Shown one piece after another: positions 5,457 to 5,459 of a DNA stretch of 5,459 bases. Below the pieces are notes generated by a model. The model was given only the letters and a program-made list of their open reading frames with translations. It was not told the DNA's origin and did not search any database. The stretch comes from an uncultured Treponema sp. (lineage in GTDB: Bacteria > Spirochaetota > Spirochaetia > Treponematales > Treponemataceae), in NCBI GenBank assembly GCA_946538875.1, contig CAMNHD010000132.1, forward strand, positions 1 through 5,459, written 5' to 3'. The first letter of the stretch is position 1. Every line of letters starts with the position of its first letter. The position numbers were made by a program, and so were the translations under genes.

Positions 5457-5459
5457 GGG

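Noticed and set aside
2443..5459. The minus-strand operon as a known antiphage defence or toxin-antitoxin system
   Set aside because: No nuclease, ATPase, helicase, NTPase or toxin motif could be found in any of the three products.

Overview
The window holds two converging gene blocks and no mobile element, RNA gene or CRISPR array. Base composition looks moderate (roughly 45-50% GC by eye) and similar throughout. The gene content is bacterial. An LrgB-family membrane protein, a CitA/DcuS-type two-component pair and an operon of soluble coiled-coil and beta-helical proteins would fit a host-associated anaerobe, such as a treponeme-like spirochaete or a clostridial Firmicute. The sequence alone does not settle this, so the taxonomic guess is weak.

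Plus strand, 1-2446. The window opens inside the last 37 codons of an lrgB-like gene. A 53-bp gap follows, holding a terminator-like hairpin that overlaps an extended -10 promoter motif. Next come a 536-residue sensor histidine kinase of the CitA/DcuS family and, 2 nt later, its 221-residue CitB/DcuR-type response regulator. The kinase keeps the basic residues that bind carboxylates in CitA and DcuS. LrgAB-type proteins have been linked to pyruvate uptake in several Firmicutes. A plausible reading is that this pair senses an external carboxylate and controls the adjacent lrg genes, in the place usually filled by LytS/LytT. That is inference.

Minus strand, 5442-2443 (read right to left). Three genes lie head to tail. 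The first two (310 and 353 aa) are clear full-length paralogues, joined by a 4-nt ATGA stop/start overlap. They are soluble, mostly helical and likely coiled-coil proteins with no signal peptide or membrane segment. The third (324 aa) has an N-terminal half built of 16- to 18-residue glycine/hydrophobic repeats, as in bactofilin-type beta-helices, followed by an unrecognised helical C-terminal half. Each gene has a good Shine-Dalgarno sequence. The operon promoter, and perhaps further upstream genes, lie beyond the right edge. I recognise no named system here. The most interesting hypothesis is an uncharacterised cytoplasmic assembly made of two related coiled-coil subunits and a self-assembling beta-helical partner.

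The two blocks meet tail to tail with no spacer. Their stop codons share the palindrome CTAG at 2443-2446, and a weak hairpin plus T-tract there may end the minus-strand transcript inside the last codons of the response regulator gene.
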